Source: Sphingobium jiangsuense
GTDB taxonomy: Bacteria; Pseudomonadota; Alphaproteobacteria; Sphingomonadales; Sphingomonadaceae
DNA: 61,834 bases
Assembly: GCF_014196495.1 (NCBI RefSeq)
Contig: NZ_JACIDT010000022.1
Span: 1-61,834, forward strand
Reading direction: 5' to 3'
This document shows positions 1 through 6,951 of the stretch, piece after piece. A model generated the notes under the pieces. That model was not told the origin of the DNA. It did not search any database and was given only the letters and a program-made list of their open reading frames with translations. The translations under genes were made by a program, and so were the position numbers. The first letter of the stretch is position 1. Every line of letters begins with the position of its first letter.

Positions 1-47
1 TCTCGGTCATGCACCTATCAATATGATAGGTACTAGCGCGGTGTCAA
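1..47 (-). promoter_or_regulatory. Promoter/operator and start of a leftward gene cut by the window edge
   Basis: A perfect inverted repeat, ACCTATCA-ATA-TGATAGGT (13-31), lies just upstream of an ATG read leftward at 10-8 (Met-Thr-Glu, then the window ends). On the same strand TTGACA (47-42) with a 16-bp spacer leads to CATATT, so the repeat overlaps the predicted -10. This looks like an autoregulated promoter. The gene itself cannot be identified from three codons. Confidence 0.4.
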
Positions 48-117
48 TGAACAAAGCTTTAATGGCTGCTCCGAACTGGTACTGGCGAATTCGCGTGCTT
101 GAGTTGGAGCGGCTAGA

Positions 118-465
118 TCAACACCCCCGCCCGCCCGTGTTCCATTTAGGAACATAAACCGCCATCTTGCGCCTTATCTGAACACAGGAGAGGTTCGCAC
201 CGTTCGCCCAGACATAGGCCAGTGTGCGCCCGTACCTGTCGCGGCCGTGGCGCTCGATCGTCAGGCGCTTGCCCTCGATCAGCTTGGCGAGGTGGCGCTT
301 GCTGGCCTGACCATCCCCCGGCGCGCAGACGCGGCCCTTGCGGCAACCGTGGATCTCCGGGGCGTCGATACCGAGCAGGCGCACGCGTTCGGAGCCGCAG
401 CGCAGCGTATCACCGTCGACAGCGTAACAGATCGGCGCCAGCGAAAGCAGGATGGGGAGGATCAT
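118..465 (-). CDS. Thermonuclease (SNase)-like protein, exported
   Basis: 115 aa. A short hydrophobic N-terminus (MILPILLSLAPICYA) suggests export. The staphylococcal-nuclease fold follows: VDGDTLRC, the RVRLLGIDAPE motif with conserved Arg and Asp/Glu near residues 28-37, and DRYGRTLAYVW near 76-86. The family cleaves DNA and RNA with Ca2+. It is shorter than classical SNase (about 150 aa) but typical of phage and plasmid versions. It overlaps the upstream gene by 4 bp (ATGA), so the two are translationally coupled. Family assignment is firm; its role in the prophage is not. Confidence 0.8.
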   Translation of the reverse strand: MILPILLSLAPICYAVDGDTLRCGSERVRLLGIDAPEIHGCRKGRVCAPGDGQASKRHLAKLIEGKRLTIERHGRDRYGRTLAYVWANGANLSCVQIRRKMAVYVPKWNTGGRGC

Positions 466-815
466 TCAACCGGGACGATCAGCATCGGCCCCAGCACCAG
501 CATGGCCCGCGCCAATGCCGCGCGCTTCAAGGACGGGTGCGGCAGCAGGATATCATCGACATTGACGGTGAGCGGCGCAAATGCCGCCCCATCGTCCAGA
601 TCATCCTGATCGCCGATGATGTCGTCCGCCGCCTGCTCGACCATCTCGAACAGGTCGGACAGGCGCTCGAACATCCATTGCTTGGCGGGGCGGTGTCCTG
701 ACGCGGCTTGCTTGATCGTGCCGACGCTCACGTCCAACAACTCTGCCGCGTCGGTGTGGCTCAGGCAGAGCGTCGAGAGGCAGGCGGAGAAGGCGGTCAA
801 CGATTGGCCTCCCAC
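462..815 (-). CDS. Small HTH-like phage protein, unknown function
   Basis: 117 aa with a GTG start (815), overlapping the upstream gene by 19 bp; a TTG at 800 is an alternative start. Residues about 8-55 (THTDAAELLDVSVGTIKQAASG region) resemble a helix-turn-helix of the kind that regulates its own phage operon. The rest is acidic and has no recognised domain. It is coupled by ATGA to the SNase-like gene. Function is unknown; DNA binding is inferred from the local pattern only. Confidence 0.55.
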   Translation of the reverse strand: MGGQSLTAFSACLSTLCLSHTDAAELLDVSVGTIKQAASGHRPAKQWMFERLSDLFEMVEQAADDIIGDQDDLDDGAAFAPLTVNVDDILLPHPSLKRAALARAMLVLGPMLIVPVE

Positions 816-1006
816 AGCGCGATGCCAGCGCGGTACAGTTCGAGCGTAGCGAGCGAGGATGGGCGCAAGTTGCCCTTGCCTTCCAGTTCCTTCACCGTCT
901 TGCGAACCTGCCGGATACCAATGAAAGCGCGGCTACCGCCGTTGCTGATGAAAACCAGCTTGCCGTTTTCGATGACCGGGCGGGTTTCATTGTAGAAGTT
1001 GTCCAT
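797..1006 (-). CDS. Hypothetical protein, first gene of the leftward operon
   Basis: 69 aa, starting MDNFYNETRPVIENGKLVFI. It is basic in the middle (RQVRKTVKELEGKGNLRPSS) with no recognised domain. It heads a three-gene overlapping leftward operon (1006 to 118) and has the only clear intergenic promoter region just upstream. A GGAACG sequence precedes the ATG. The function is unknown. Confidence 0.5.
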   Translation of the reverse strand: MDNFYNETRPVIENGKLVFISNGGSRAFIGIRQVRKTVKELEGKGNLRPSSLATLELYRAGIALWEANR

Positions 1007-1065
1007 CTCAGCGTTCCTTTCGCTCTTGCAGTCGGCTAGTCCAACCGCGTTGATGACATATCTTT

Positions 1066-1089
1066 GTAACTTTTAGTTACGCATGTCAA
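1066..1089 (-). promoter_or_regulatory. Candidate promoter with operator for the 1006-118 operon
   Basis: Read leftward, TTGACA (1089-1084) is followed by a perfect inverted repeat GTAACT-TTT-AGTTAC (1066-1080) and then TACAAA-like bases as a weak -10. The repeat between the -35 and -10 would suit a repressor. The arrangement is seen in the sequence; regulation is inferred. Confidence 0.35.
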
Positions 1090-1161
1090 CAGGAAAATGC
1101 ATTGCGCGAAATTATTTCAGCGCCGCGCGCGGGTGGCTCGTTCTAGGGCGGCCTTCATGCG

Positions 1162-1908
1162 TCAAGCTGCCAGCTTGTCGATCGCTTGCTTGGCAGAAGC
1201 GAACGGTAAAATAACTGCACCCGACATGTTCAGAAGGTTCAGGTCTGAGCTTTTCCATTCGACCCGATCGTCATAGACAATTTGCTGCACGATCTTGGGA
1301 TCATGGGCCTTCGCTACGTCCAGATGCCGCACGACAGCCGAGCTGATGGCTGATTGGTCGGGAACGACTGCATCGAACAGCAGTTGCCTGTCATCACCAA
1401 GGCTGATCGAAAAATCAAAGGTATGCTTCTTGTTGCTGTGGCCGACAACCGCACGATCATGCGCCCATCGCTTAGGATATTCGTGCTCCAGCAAATCCTG
1501 CACGGCTTCCTTGAATTTCTTGCGGACAACAGGCTTCCAGCGATGCAGGAGATGATCGGAAGACTCGCGGGCGGCGTTGGCAACAACGGCGATTGTCGCC
1601 GCCAATTGCGGCAAGGTCACGCGTGGGGAGCTGATGACGCCGGTTCCCTTGTGAACATTCAACCCTCGGTCGCGAAGGAGCGAAGCCACCATCTTTGGTG
1701 CAGTTTTCAGATCGGCCCCGGCATCCTCGAATATGCGGATCGCAGCCCCATCGTCATGGACGACAAAGGAGTCATTGCCGCCCTCGACTACCACATGGAT
1801 AATCTCTCCGCCGGACGTAATGCATTGCGTGGGCACGACAACGCGGGCGCCGAACGCCTTTGGAGCAGGCCAGCCTGCAAGCGCAGATTTTACCGTCTCG
1901 ATCAGCAT
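1162..1908 (-). CDS. DUF1828/DUF1829-like phage protein
   Basis: 248 aa from ATG 1908, which overlaps the TGA of the upstream gene (ATGA). A longer in-frame start at 1986 is less likely because of this coupling. Residues about 20-95 (IIHVVVEGGNDSFVVHDDGA and the helix after it) resemble DUF1828. The C-terminal half, with HTFDFSISLGDDRQLLFDAV near 165, resembles DUF1829. Such proteins occur in phages and islands with no established biochemical function. The pair with the gene at 1908-2408 could be an accessory module (defence or toxin-antitoxin), but nothing here proves it. Confidence 0.6.
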   Translation of the reverse strand: MLIETVKSALAGWPAPKAFGARVVVPTQCITSGGEIIHVVVEGGNDSFVVHDDGAAIRIFEDAGADLKTAPKMVASLLRDRGLNVHKGTGVISSPRVTLPQLAATIAVVANAARESSDHLLHRWKPVVRKKFKEAVQDLLEHEYPKRWAHDRAVVGHSNKKHTFDFSISLGDDRQLLFDAVVPDQSAISSAVVRHLDVAKAHDPKIVQQIVYDDRVEWKSSDLNLLNMSGAVILPFASAKQAIDKLAA

Positions 1909-2408
1909 CACAACAACCTGTCTGGCAGCGGCAATATAGGCATTTGACCGTTTCCAATTTGTATATTCGTCTGGGTGCAAAACCACTCAAAGCAGGCGTT
2001 GAAATCGGTCAGTTCCGCCGGGAGAAAGTTCGCATATTTTAGATTCTTCGGCAATGCCGCATTGAGCGAAGCCGGTCGATTTTCTGCCCAAGGGTGATAA
2101 TGCGGGGTATCGAAAGGGCCAAAAGGCAGGTGCGCCGGGCGGCTTAGCGGGTTCAGGTGGCCAGTGTCGGTTGCGTGGCAAATGCGCCAGACGCAGACCC
2201 CGTAGACAAGCATGATCGTGAATTTCAATTCCTCGTGATTGGGGAACGCCTTGATCACAATCCGCATATACGTGAGTTGACCACCCGCTGTCAGGGCCAT
2301 CTCCGCTCGGCGTTCGTTATGCCGGTGATTGTCGGTCCACTCCCAAGTGCCAGCCATGACCTTCGTGGCGGCCAAGAGGGCATCAACTTCCTCGCATTGG
2401 CTCACCAA
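1908..2408 (-). CDS. Hypothetical protein coupled to the DUF1828-like gene
   Basis: 166 aa. It begins MVSQCEEVDALLAATKVMAG, has a predicted beta-rich middle (LTYMRIVIKAFPNHEELKFT) and a distinctive PHYHPWAENRP segment near residue 103. No family is recognised. Its stop codon overlaps the start of the downstream DUF1828-like gene, so the two proteins are probably made together in similar amounts. The function is unknown. Confidence 0.6.
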   Translation of the reverse strand: MVSQCEEVDALLAATKVMAGTWEWTDNHRHNERRAEMALTAGGQLTYMRIVIKAFPNHEELKFTIMLVYGVCVWRICHATDTGHLNPLSRPAHLPFGPFDTPHYHPWAENRPASLNAALPKNLKYANFLPAELTDFNACFEWFCTQTNIQIGNGQMPILPLPDRLL

Positions 2409-2545
2409 AAATCCCCCGCTTCATAGCCCCCCACCCCAATTTGACTACTATCTGGTCCCATTCCTCGTCCCGATTCGCAACAACAATCTGTGGATAACCC
2501 GAACCGGCCCGTTGCCTTTTGTTCCTCATTTGTTCCAATATCACT

Positions 2546-2761
2546 ATGTCGATTCGCGGAGGGGGCATGCGGGAACAGGCACGCTATCGAGCAACATGTT
2601 TCGGTCGGGCAATCGGGCCTTGGCGATCGTCACGCGAGCGGGCGCGAGATGATCTTATTGCTGAAGATTTGGGCGATTATGACGAATGGGGAAATTTCTT
2701 CATCACCGTGCCGGGTGACATTGAATGTCGGTATGAGCGGGCTCAATCCAAGGCGGCCTGA
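2546..2761 (+). CDS. Small acidic hypothetical protein
   Basis: 71 aa, starting MSIRGGGMREQARYRATCFG. The second half is acidic (DDLIAEDLGDYDEW). Its last 19 bp overlap, in convergent orientation, the 3' end of the CI-like repressor. Codon use fits its neighbours and the reading frame is well conserved in composition, but no domain is recognised. The stretch before it (2409-2545) holds no gene. Confidence 0.45.
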   Translation: MSIRGGGMREQARYRATCFGRAIGPWRSSRERARDDLIAEDLGDYDEWGNFFITVPGDIECRYERAQSKAA

Positions 2762-3393
2762 TCCGGGCGAGTAACAATAAGAACTACCCGCCCGACGATC
2801 GTGAAATCGCTGCTCGTAATCGGAATAACCTGATGCTCTGGATTTTTCGAGCACGGAACGAGGCGCGCCGGACCTTCTCTATATTGCTTGAATGTGACCT
2901 CGCCATCGCCATTCCGAACCACAAACAGGCGCTTGTCGAACAAATCCAAATCTTCTGGGTCAATGACAATCGTATCGCCATCATTGGCCAGTTTGTCCAT
3001 TGAATCGCCCTTCACCTTTAGGGCGTAAGCGCTCTTTGGAGTATCGGAGATAGGGGTGGGAATCGACCGTCTCGACTTGGTAAGCGCCTCTCGCCACGGC
3101 CCGGCAGGAACATCGCCAAGCAGCGGGATATGTCGCACATCTTCCCTTTCCTCGCGTCGTTCGGTTGTCGCCGTCCCATCCAAAATGTCTCCGATGGCGA
3201 CACCATAATGGGCGCAAATGACATTGAGAGATCGCGTTGATATCCCCTTCGCGCCTTCTGCCAGCATGTCACGGATGGCGGTTTCCCCCAACCCTAGCTT
3301 TTGAGCAAGCGGCTTGGGCTTGTCGCCCTTTTCTTCCATGAGGCGGCGAATTGCCTTCTGGGCATTCCGAATCGGGAATTCTGCTTTTGCCAT
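2743..3393 (-). CDS. CI/LexA-like S24 phage repressor
   Basis: 216 aa from ATG 3393; an in-frame ATG at 3411 would add six residues. The N-terminal HTH (about 20-60, QKLGLGETAIRDMLAEG) is followed by a linker and an S24/LexA peptidase-like domain. GDVPAG near residue 93 is the autocleavage-type site, KVKGDSM near 124 carries the nucleophile Ser, and DKRLFVVR precedes the probable Lys region. It is the lysogeny master regulator by position: it diverges from a Cro-like gene across paired operators. The first operator overlaps its own start, implying autoregulation. SOS-induced self-cleavage is inferred from the domain. Confidence 0.85.
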   Translation of the reverse strand: MAKAEFPIRNAQKAIRRLMEEKGDKPKPLAQKLGLGETAIRDMLAEGAKGISTRSLNVICAHYGVAIGDILDGTATTERREEREDVRHIPLLGDVPAGPWREALTKSRRSIPTPISDTPKSAYALKVKGDSMDKLANDGDTIVIDPEDLDLFDKRLFVVRNGDGEVTFKQYREGPARLVPCSKNPEHQVIPITSSDFTIVGRVVLIVTRPDQAALD

Positions 3394-3469
3394 GTGTGCC
3401 CTATCACACATGGTGAGCCCATCGGAGGATAGGTGTTCTTTCACACCTTGACGGTGTGATTTATCACAC
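3394..3469. promoter_or_regulatory. Divergent immunity operator region with two matching palindromes
   Basis: Two sites share the form GTGTGN-N4-TCACAC: GTGTGC-CCTA-TCACAC (3394-3409) and GTGTGA-TTTA-TCACAC (3454-3469), with starts 60 bp apart. An extra half-site TCACACC (3441-3447) pairs with GGTGTGA (3453-3459). The left site overlaps the repressor start and the right site lies 14 bp before the Cro-like ATG, as expected for a lysis/lysogeny switch. Confidence 0.7.
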
Positions 3470-3483
3470 TTATAAACCTTCGC

Positions 3484-3690
3484 ATGGCTGAAATTGTTCG
3501 AGACATTGAGCACTTCATTTCCTCCAACGGAATGGGGGCTGCGACATTTGGTGAGATGGCGATGAATGATCGCCATCTTGTCCGGCAGCTTCGCAATGGC
3601 CGCCGCCTCTGGCCCGAAACCGAGGCCAAAATCCGCGACTTCATGGCCCGATACGAAGCGCCCTCCCCCCACCGGGAGAGCGCGGGATGA
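3484..3690 (+). CDS. Cro-like small DNA-binding protein
   Basis: 68 aa. Residues about 15-50 (MGAATFGEMAMNDRHLVRQL) fit a Cro/C1-type helix-turn-helix that recognises a short operator. It is the first rightward early gene, 14 bp after the operator that it shares with the divergent CI-like repressor, which is the usual position of Cro. It overlaps the next gene by 4 bp. Identity as Cro rests on position and HTH pattern, not on a specific signature. Confidence 0.65.
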   Translation: MAEIVRDIEHFISSNGMGAATFGEMAMNDRHLVRQLRNGRRLWPETEAKIRDFMARYEAPSPHRESAG

Positions 3691-4004
3691 GCGTGTGGCG
3701 CGTGGGTATGGAAGCCGTGTGTATTCACGATGGTCTTTGGCGATCCACAATCACCGGCGAAATATATCAGTCCATCGTCGAGAAGGGTGATGTGTTCATC
3801 GTCGCTCGTGTGATGAAGCGCCCCCGCGATCAGACCAGTTTGTGGAAGCGGACCTTCGGCAAGAAGGCGATCTATCTGGCCTTTAAAGCTTTCCCGGACA
3901 CATGGTTCGAGGCCGTCGCCTTCCGCCCTGCTCAGCGCAGCAACAGCGAGATCATCGCGCGCATCAAAGCGTGCCGCCCCGCTCGCAAGCCGGTGGAGGC
4001 TTAG
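3687..4004 (+). CDS. Hypothetical early phage protein
   Basis: 105 aa, starting MSVWRVGMEAVCIHDGLWRS. It is a basic protein with a compact N-terminal beta-rich half resembling a small SH3-like or KOW-like fold by eye only. It overlaps the Cro-like gene by ATGA and sits in the early operon, so it is expressed on induction. No family is recognised. Confidence 0.6.
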   Translation: MSVWRVGMEAVCIHDGLWRSTITGEIYQSIVEKGDVFIVARVMKRPRDQTSLWKRTFGKKAIYLAFKAFPDTWFEAVAFRPAQRSNSEIIARIKACRPARKPVEA

Positions 4005-4232
4005 ATGACCTGCCGCGCCTGCGCCTCCTCGGCTTACCTCTGCGACTGCAACCAGCTGGGCATAATCCCCCCGCCCGCGCGTAACGGGGCCGATACGTTC
4101 ACCCCTGTTGGCATCGGCCCCGACCGTTCTCCGAATCGTCATGGCGCGCGCCGTACCACGCGGCCTTTTTTGCGGCCAAGCGCGCTAACCAAATCCGTTA
4201 ATCCCATTTCGAAACAGGAGGTTAGCCAATGA
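4005..4232 (+). CDS. Possible small Cys-containing protein
   Basis: 75 aa. The ATG directly abuts the previous TAG. The N-terminus has a CxxC...CxC pattern (MTCRACASSAYLCDCNQ) that could bind zinc. The rest is low-complexity and Pro/Arg-rich, so only the first part may be a real product. Its end overlaps the next small gene by 4 bp. A non-coding spacer is the alternative. Confidence 0.35.
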   Translation: MTCRACASSAYLCDCNQLGIIPPPARNGADTFTPVGIGPDRSPNRHGARRTTRPFLRPSALTKSVNPISKQEVSQ

Positions 4233-4405
4233 TCTTCGCTGTTATCTTCGTCGTGCTCATTCTCGGCGCTCTTGCTGGTCTGTGTGCGGGTTCACTGCTT
4301 GCCGGTGCAAAGCTCACCGAACTGGTGGAGGAGAACGTGGAACTGCGCGCTTCTCTGCCGGAGCGCGATGCTCGTGGGCGGTTCGTGTCGCGGAAGGCGG
4401 CGTAA
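4229..4405 (+). CDS. Small single-span membrane protein
   Basis: 58 aa, preceded by a strong AGGAGG Shine-Dalgarno (4216-4221). Residues 1-27 (MIFAVIFVVLILGALAGLCA) form one membrane segment. A short predicted coiled coil (ELVEENVELRA) and a basic tail ending RKAA follow. Its stop overlaps the next start (TAATG). It resembles small inner-membrane early phage proteins, but no function is assignable. Confidence 0.65.
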   Translation: MIFAVIFVVLILGALAGLCAGSLLAGAKLTELVEENVELRASLPERDARGRFVSRKAA

Positions 4406-4602
4406 TGGCGAACCCTCATGCTAAAAAGCTGACTGAGGAGCAGGCTCGCGCGGTATTTGCGCGCTATGGCAATCCTGCGCCTGCCGGTTTTCGGAAGCCA
4501 TCCTACAAAATGATTGGCAAGGAATTCGGCATCAGCGCCGTGATGGTCCACAAGATTGTTACGGGAAAAAGCTGGCGCGCTGCAATTGGTACCCCATCAT
4601 GA
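4405..4602 (+). CDS. Small HTH-type early phage protein
   Basis: 65 aa from the ATG at 4405, which shares a base with the preceding TAA. Residues about 34-58 (SYKMIGKEFGISAVMVHKIV) form a convincing helix-turn-helix resembling resolvase or sigma-region-4 HTHs. It probably binds DNA as a regulator. It is coupled on both sides by overlapping start and stop codons within the early operon. Confidence 0.6.
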   Translation: MANPHAKKLTEEQARAVFARYGNPAPAGFRKPSYKMIGKEFGISAVMVHKIVTGKSWRAAIGTPS

Positions 4603-4808
4603 TGGGCCTCACCCCTCGCCAGTCCGAGCTGCTGGAGTTCATCCGCTCGACCTGGGAGAAATCCGGACGTGCGCCGCTGATCCACGAGATGATGGATCAT
4701 CAGGACACCCGATCGATCAACAGCATTCAGCGCCGCCTGAGGGCGCTCGAAGCGCGTGGCCTGATCGAATGGGCCGGGCGCGGCTGGGGATGGAGGATAC
4801 CGGAATGA
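4599..4808 (+). CDS. LexA N-terminal-like winged-helix protein
   Basis: 69 aa. MMGLTPRQSELLEFIRS starts a LexA-type DNA-binding domain (three helices and a wing), and IQRRLRALEARGLIEWAGRG is the recognition-helix and wing region. There is no S24 peptidase domain, so unlike LexA it cannot self-cleave. It is probably a small transcription factor of the early operon. ATGA overlaps occur at both ends. Confidence 0.65.
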   Translation: MMGLTPRQSELLEFIRSTWEKSGRAPLIHEMMDHQDTRSINSIQRRLRALEARGLIEWAGRGWGWRIPE

Positions 4809-4948
4809 TGCAGCCTATCCTCGACCTATCCCCCTTCCTCGCCCCGACCAGCGTTCAGGGCTGGTGCGACGTTCTCAAGGCCCGCTCGACCGCCGCACGG
4901 CGCGGAGTGGCGCGGCGGACATCTTCACAACGAAAGGAAATCCAATGA
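4805..4948 (+). CDS. Very small ORF between the LexA-like and GapR-like genes
   Basis: 47 aa, starting MMQPILDLSPFLAPTSVQGW. The start overlaps the previous stop and its end overlaps the GapR-like start by 4 bp, which supports translation. The second half is basic and low-complexity. No domain is recognised, and it may serve mainly to couple translation of the next gene. Confidence 0.4.
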   Translation: MMQPILDLSPFLAPTSVQGWCDVLKARSTAARRGVARRTSSQRKEIQ

Positions 4949-5187
4949 GCGAAGGAAATGTTTCCGCTGAACGGTTGCGTCTGTTCATTGAGCGCATCAT
5001 GCGGCTGGAAGAGGAAAAGAAGGGCGTAAGCGACGACATCAAGGATGTCTATCTGGAAGCCAAATCGACCGGCTACGACACAAAAACCATGCGCGCCATA
5101 GTCCGCCTGATGAAGCTGGCCCCGCATGATCGGCAAGAGGCCGAGGCACTGCTGGAAACCTACAAGAACGCGCTCGGCATCGACTGA
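4945..5187 (+). CDS. GapR-like DUF2312 nucleoid-associated protein
   Basis: 80 aa, with Shine-Dalgarno AAAGGAAA and ATG 4945. It matches the DUF2312/GapR family along its length: LRLFIERIMRLEEEKKGVSD (about 11-30), DIKDVYLEAKSTGYD (about 31-45), a second helix to MRAIVRLMKL and a short C-terminal helix. Caulobacter GapR is a coiled-coil clamp that binds AT-rich, overtwisted DNA ahead of forks and polymerases. A prophage copy could serve phage replication or compete with the host protein. The family call is strong; the role is inferred. Confidence 0.85.
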   Translation: MSEGNVSAERLRLFIERIMRLEEEKKGVSDDIKDVYLEAKSTGYDTKTMRAIVRLMKLAPHDRQEAEALLETYKNALGID

Positions 5188-5236
5188 CCTGACCGGAGAG
5201 CGGGCCTCATGTCCGCTCCGAGGATCAGATCAGATC

Positions 5237-5434
5237 ATGAGCGACAAGATGCAGGCAGATTTTCAACCTTGGCACGGCGACCGCCCTTTTCGGGGCGACA
5301 AGCTGTTGCGCGTGAAATTTCGCAACGGGCGCGTGTCGAAGGACGCGCTTCCGGCCTCGAAGTGGCGCGGGAAATGGGGAGAGCCTTTTCCTGACGGATG
5401 GGATTTTGATGTGGTGGGGGTGCAGCCGCAATGA
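5237..5434 (+). CDS. Hypothetical early phage protein
   Basis: 65 aa, starting MSDKMQADFQPWHGDRPF. It is basic and rich in Trp and Pro (KWRGKWGEPFPDGWDFDV) and probably a small folded domain. It overlaps the RusA-like gene by ATGA, which places it in the recombination and replication part of the early operon. No family is recognised. Confidence 0.55.
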   Translation: MSDKMQADFQPWHGDRPFRGDKLLRVKFRNGRVSKDALPASKWRGKWGEPFPDGWDFDVVGVQPQ

Positions 5435-5775
5435 GTCACATCCTCCTCCCGTGGCCCCCGCGCGTCGTCCACCCCAACCATCGCGGCCATTGGTCGCCAA
5501 AGGCCCGCGCGACGAAGCGCATGCGTCAGGATGCAGCATGGGCGGCGAAGTCGTCTGGCCTGACAGCGCCTGACGGTCCTCTGCATGTGGCCCTGACCTT
5601 CTATCCGCCCGATAAGCGCAGGCGCGACCTCGACGGCTGCATATCGGCCTGCAAGGCTTATCTGGACGGGTTGGCCGATGCGCTCGGTGTCGATGACAGC
5701 CGGTTCACCTTGTCGGCCAAGATGTCGGCCATTTGCGCGCATGGCGGGGAAGTGAAGGTCGAGGTGCGGGGATGA
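5431..5775 (+). CDS. rusA: RusA-like Holliday-junction endonuclease
   Basis: 114 aa, close to the usual RusA length of about 120. LLPWPPRVVHPNHRGHW at the start and PDKRRRDLDGCISACKAYLD near residues 59-78 match the RusA signature, which carries the catalytic Asp pair (RRDLDG) and conserved Lys. RusA resolves four-way DNA junctions as a dimer and processes phage recombination intermediates before packaging. Overlaps of 4 bp on both sides show operon membership. Confidence 0.85.
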   Translation: MSHILLPWPPRVVHPNHRGHWSPKARATKRMRQDAAWAAKSSGLTAPDGPLHVALTFYPPDKRRRDLDGCISACKAYLDGLADALGVDDSRFTLSAKMSAICAHGGEVKVEVRG

Positions 5776-6551
5776 GCGGCTGGCTACGCCTCTGGCATGA
5801 TATGCCCACCGATCCCAAATGGCGGACGATCGCGCGCAAATCAGGCCAGCGCATCGGCGATGTGATCGCCGTATTCAATTTCATTCTTGTCAACGCCAGC
5901 GAGAACGCAGCGGAACGCGGAGCGCTTTCTGCGTTCGATATTGAGGACGTTGCGAGCGCTTTAGACCTCGATGACAAGGACGTTCAGGCAATTATCGACG
6001 CCATGCAGGGGAAAGTCCTTGATGGCGACCGCCTTGCTGGATGGGATAAGAGGCAGCCGAAACGCGAGGATTCTACGGCTTCCGAGCGCAAAAAGGCATG
6101 GAAAGAACGCCAGAAGAACGCAGCGGAACGCAGCGGAACGCAAGGTAACGCACCAGATACAGATACAGATACAGATACAGATACAGAGTATCTGGAAGCT
6201 AAAGCTTCCTGTGCATCTGGCGAAGCACGCGAACCGGAAAATCCTGAATTTCAGTTGGAAGCTGAGCAGCAGACCGTCGATCGCCTCAAGCCTGAGCACT
6301 TTGTCGAGGCGTGGAATGACCTAGCTGGTCGCATCGCCAAGCCGAAAATCCGCGCGCTCACCCCAGAGCGGCGAACCCGGCTGAAAGCCAGAATTGCTGG
6401 ATATTCGCTGGATGAGTTCCGGGAAGTGCTTGGGAACATAGAAAATTCCGCTTTTCTTCGTGGCGATAAGGGGTGGAGCGGCTGCACCTTCGACTGGGTG
6501 ACGAAAAAGAACAATTTTCAGAAGATTCTGGAGGGCAATTACAATGCTTAA
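5772..6551 (+). CDS. Phage replication protein, O/DnaT-like
   Basis: 259 aa from ATG 5772. The N-terminal 100 residues (MSGWLRLWHDMPTDPKWRTI; IEDVASALDLDDKDVQAIID) form a winged-helix domain like those of phage replication initiators. An acidic, repetitive linker with a (Asp-Thr) run follows, and a C-terminal domain with LKPEHFVEAWNDLAGR near 175 resembles replication-protein and DnaT-like tails. It probably recruits host helicase to the phage origin. The linker contains a hexanucleotide repeat. Function is inferred from domain layout and position next to RusA. Confidence 0.65.
   Translation: MSGWLRLWHDMPTDPKWRTIARKSGQRIGDVIAVFNFILVNASENAAERGALSAFDIEDVASALDLDDKDVQAIIDAMQGKVLDGDRLAGWDKRQPKREDSTASERKKAWKERQKNAAERSGTQGNAPDTDTDTDTDTEYLEAKASCASGEAREPENPEFQLEAEQQTVDRLKPEHFVEAWNDLAGRIAKPKIRALTPERRTRLKARIAGYSLDEFREVLGNIENSAFLRGDKGWSGCTFDWVTKKNNFQKILEGNYNA
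6155..6186 (+). repeat. Hexanucleotide repeat (AGATAC)5 inside the replication gene
   Basis: Five perfect copies of AGATAC (6155-6184) plus AG. They encode alternating Asp-Thr in the linker of the replication protein. Each repeat adds two residues in frame, so slippage changes linker length without a frameshift. A GCAGCGGAAC duplication lies just upstream. Confidence 0.9.
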
Positions 6552-6951
6552 CCCACTGAAAACAGGTGGCAACGGCAGTCGTAGCGGCGCAGGCGTGATA
6601 GATATTCGCGCCGGGGATCGCAGCTTTACGGTTGTTCGAACCGGCCGCGAATATTCGCAGGATTGGGCCGATGCGCTGAACGCAGCGAAAGCTCGTGATG
6701 ATGTCGAGTGGGCAGTCGATACCAGCGGCAATGTCCGTCTGCGCGATGTGAAGGTGGTGACGCCGTTCGAGCAGTTCATGCATCGGGCCAAACTGCGCGT
6801 CCTTTCGCCCGACGAACTGCGCAATGCCAGTTTTCATTGGAAAAACATCGCGGTCGAGCGTGGTTATCTGCGCCATCTCGGAGACCATCGCTACGAGGTC
6901 CGGTATGAACCAAAGCGCGATTACGACGAAATGCAGGAGGCTGCGGCATAA
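6544..6951 (+). CDS. Hypothetical early phage protein
   Basis: 135 aa, starting MLNPLKTGGNGSRSGAGVID. It has an alternating charged pattern with no recognised motif; FHWKNIAVERGYLRHLGDHR near residue 97 could be a DNA-contact or winged-helix segment. It overlaps the replication gene by 8 bp and the next gene by 1 bp. It is part of the replication block by position only. Confidence 0.6.
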   Translation: MLNPLKTGGNGSRSGAGVIDIRAGDRSFTVVRTGREYSQDWADALNAAKARDDVEWAVDTSGNVRLRDVKVVTPFEQFMHRAKLRVLSPDELRNASFHWKNIAVERGYLRHLGDHRYEVRYEPKRDYDEMQEAAA

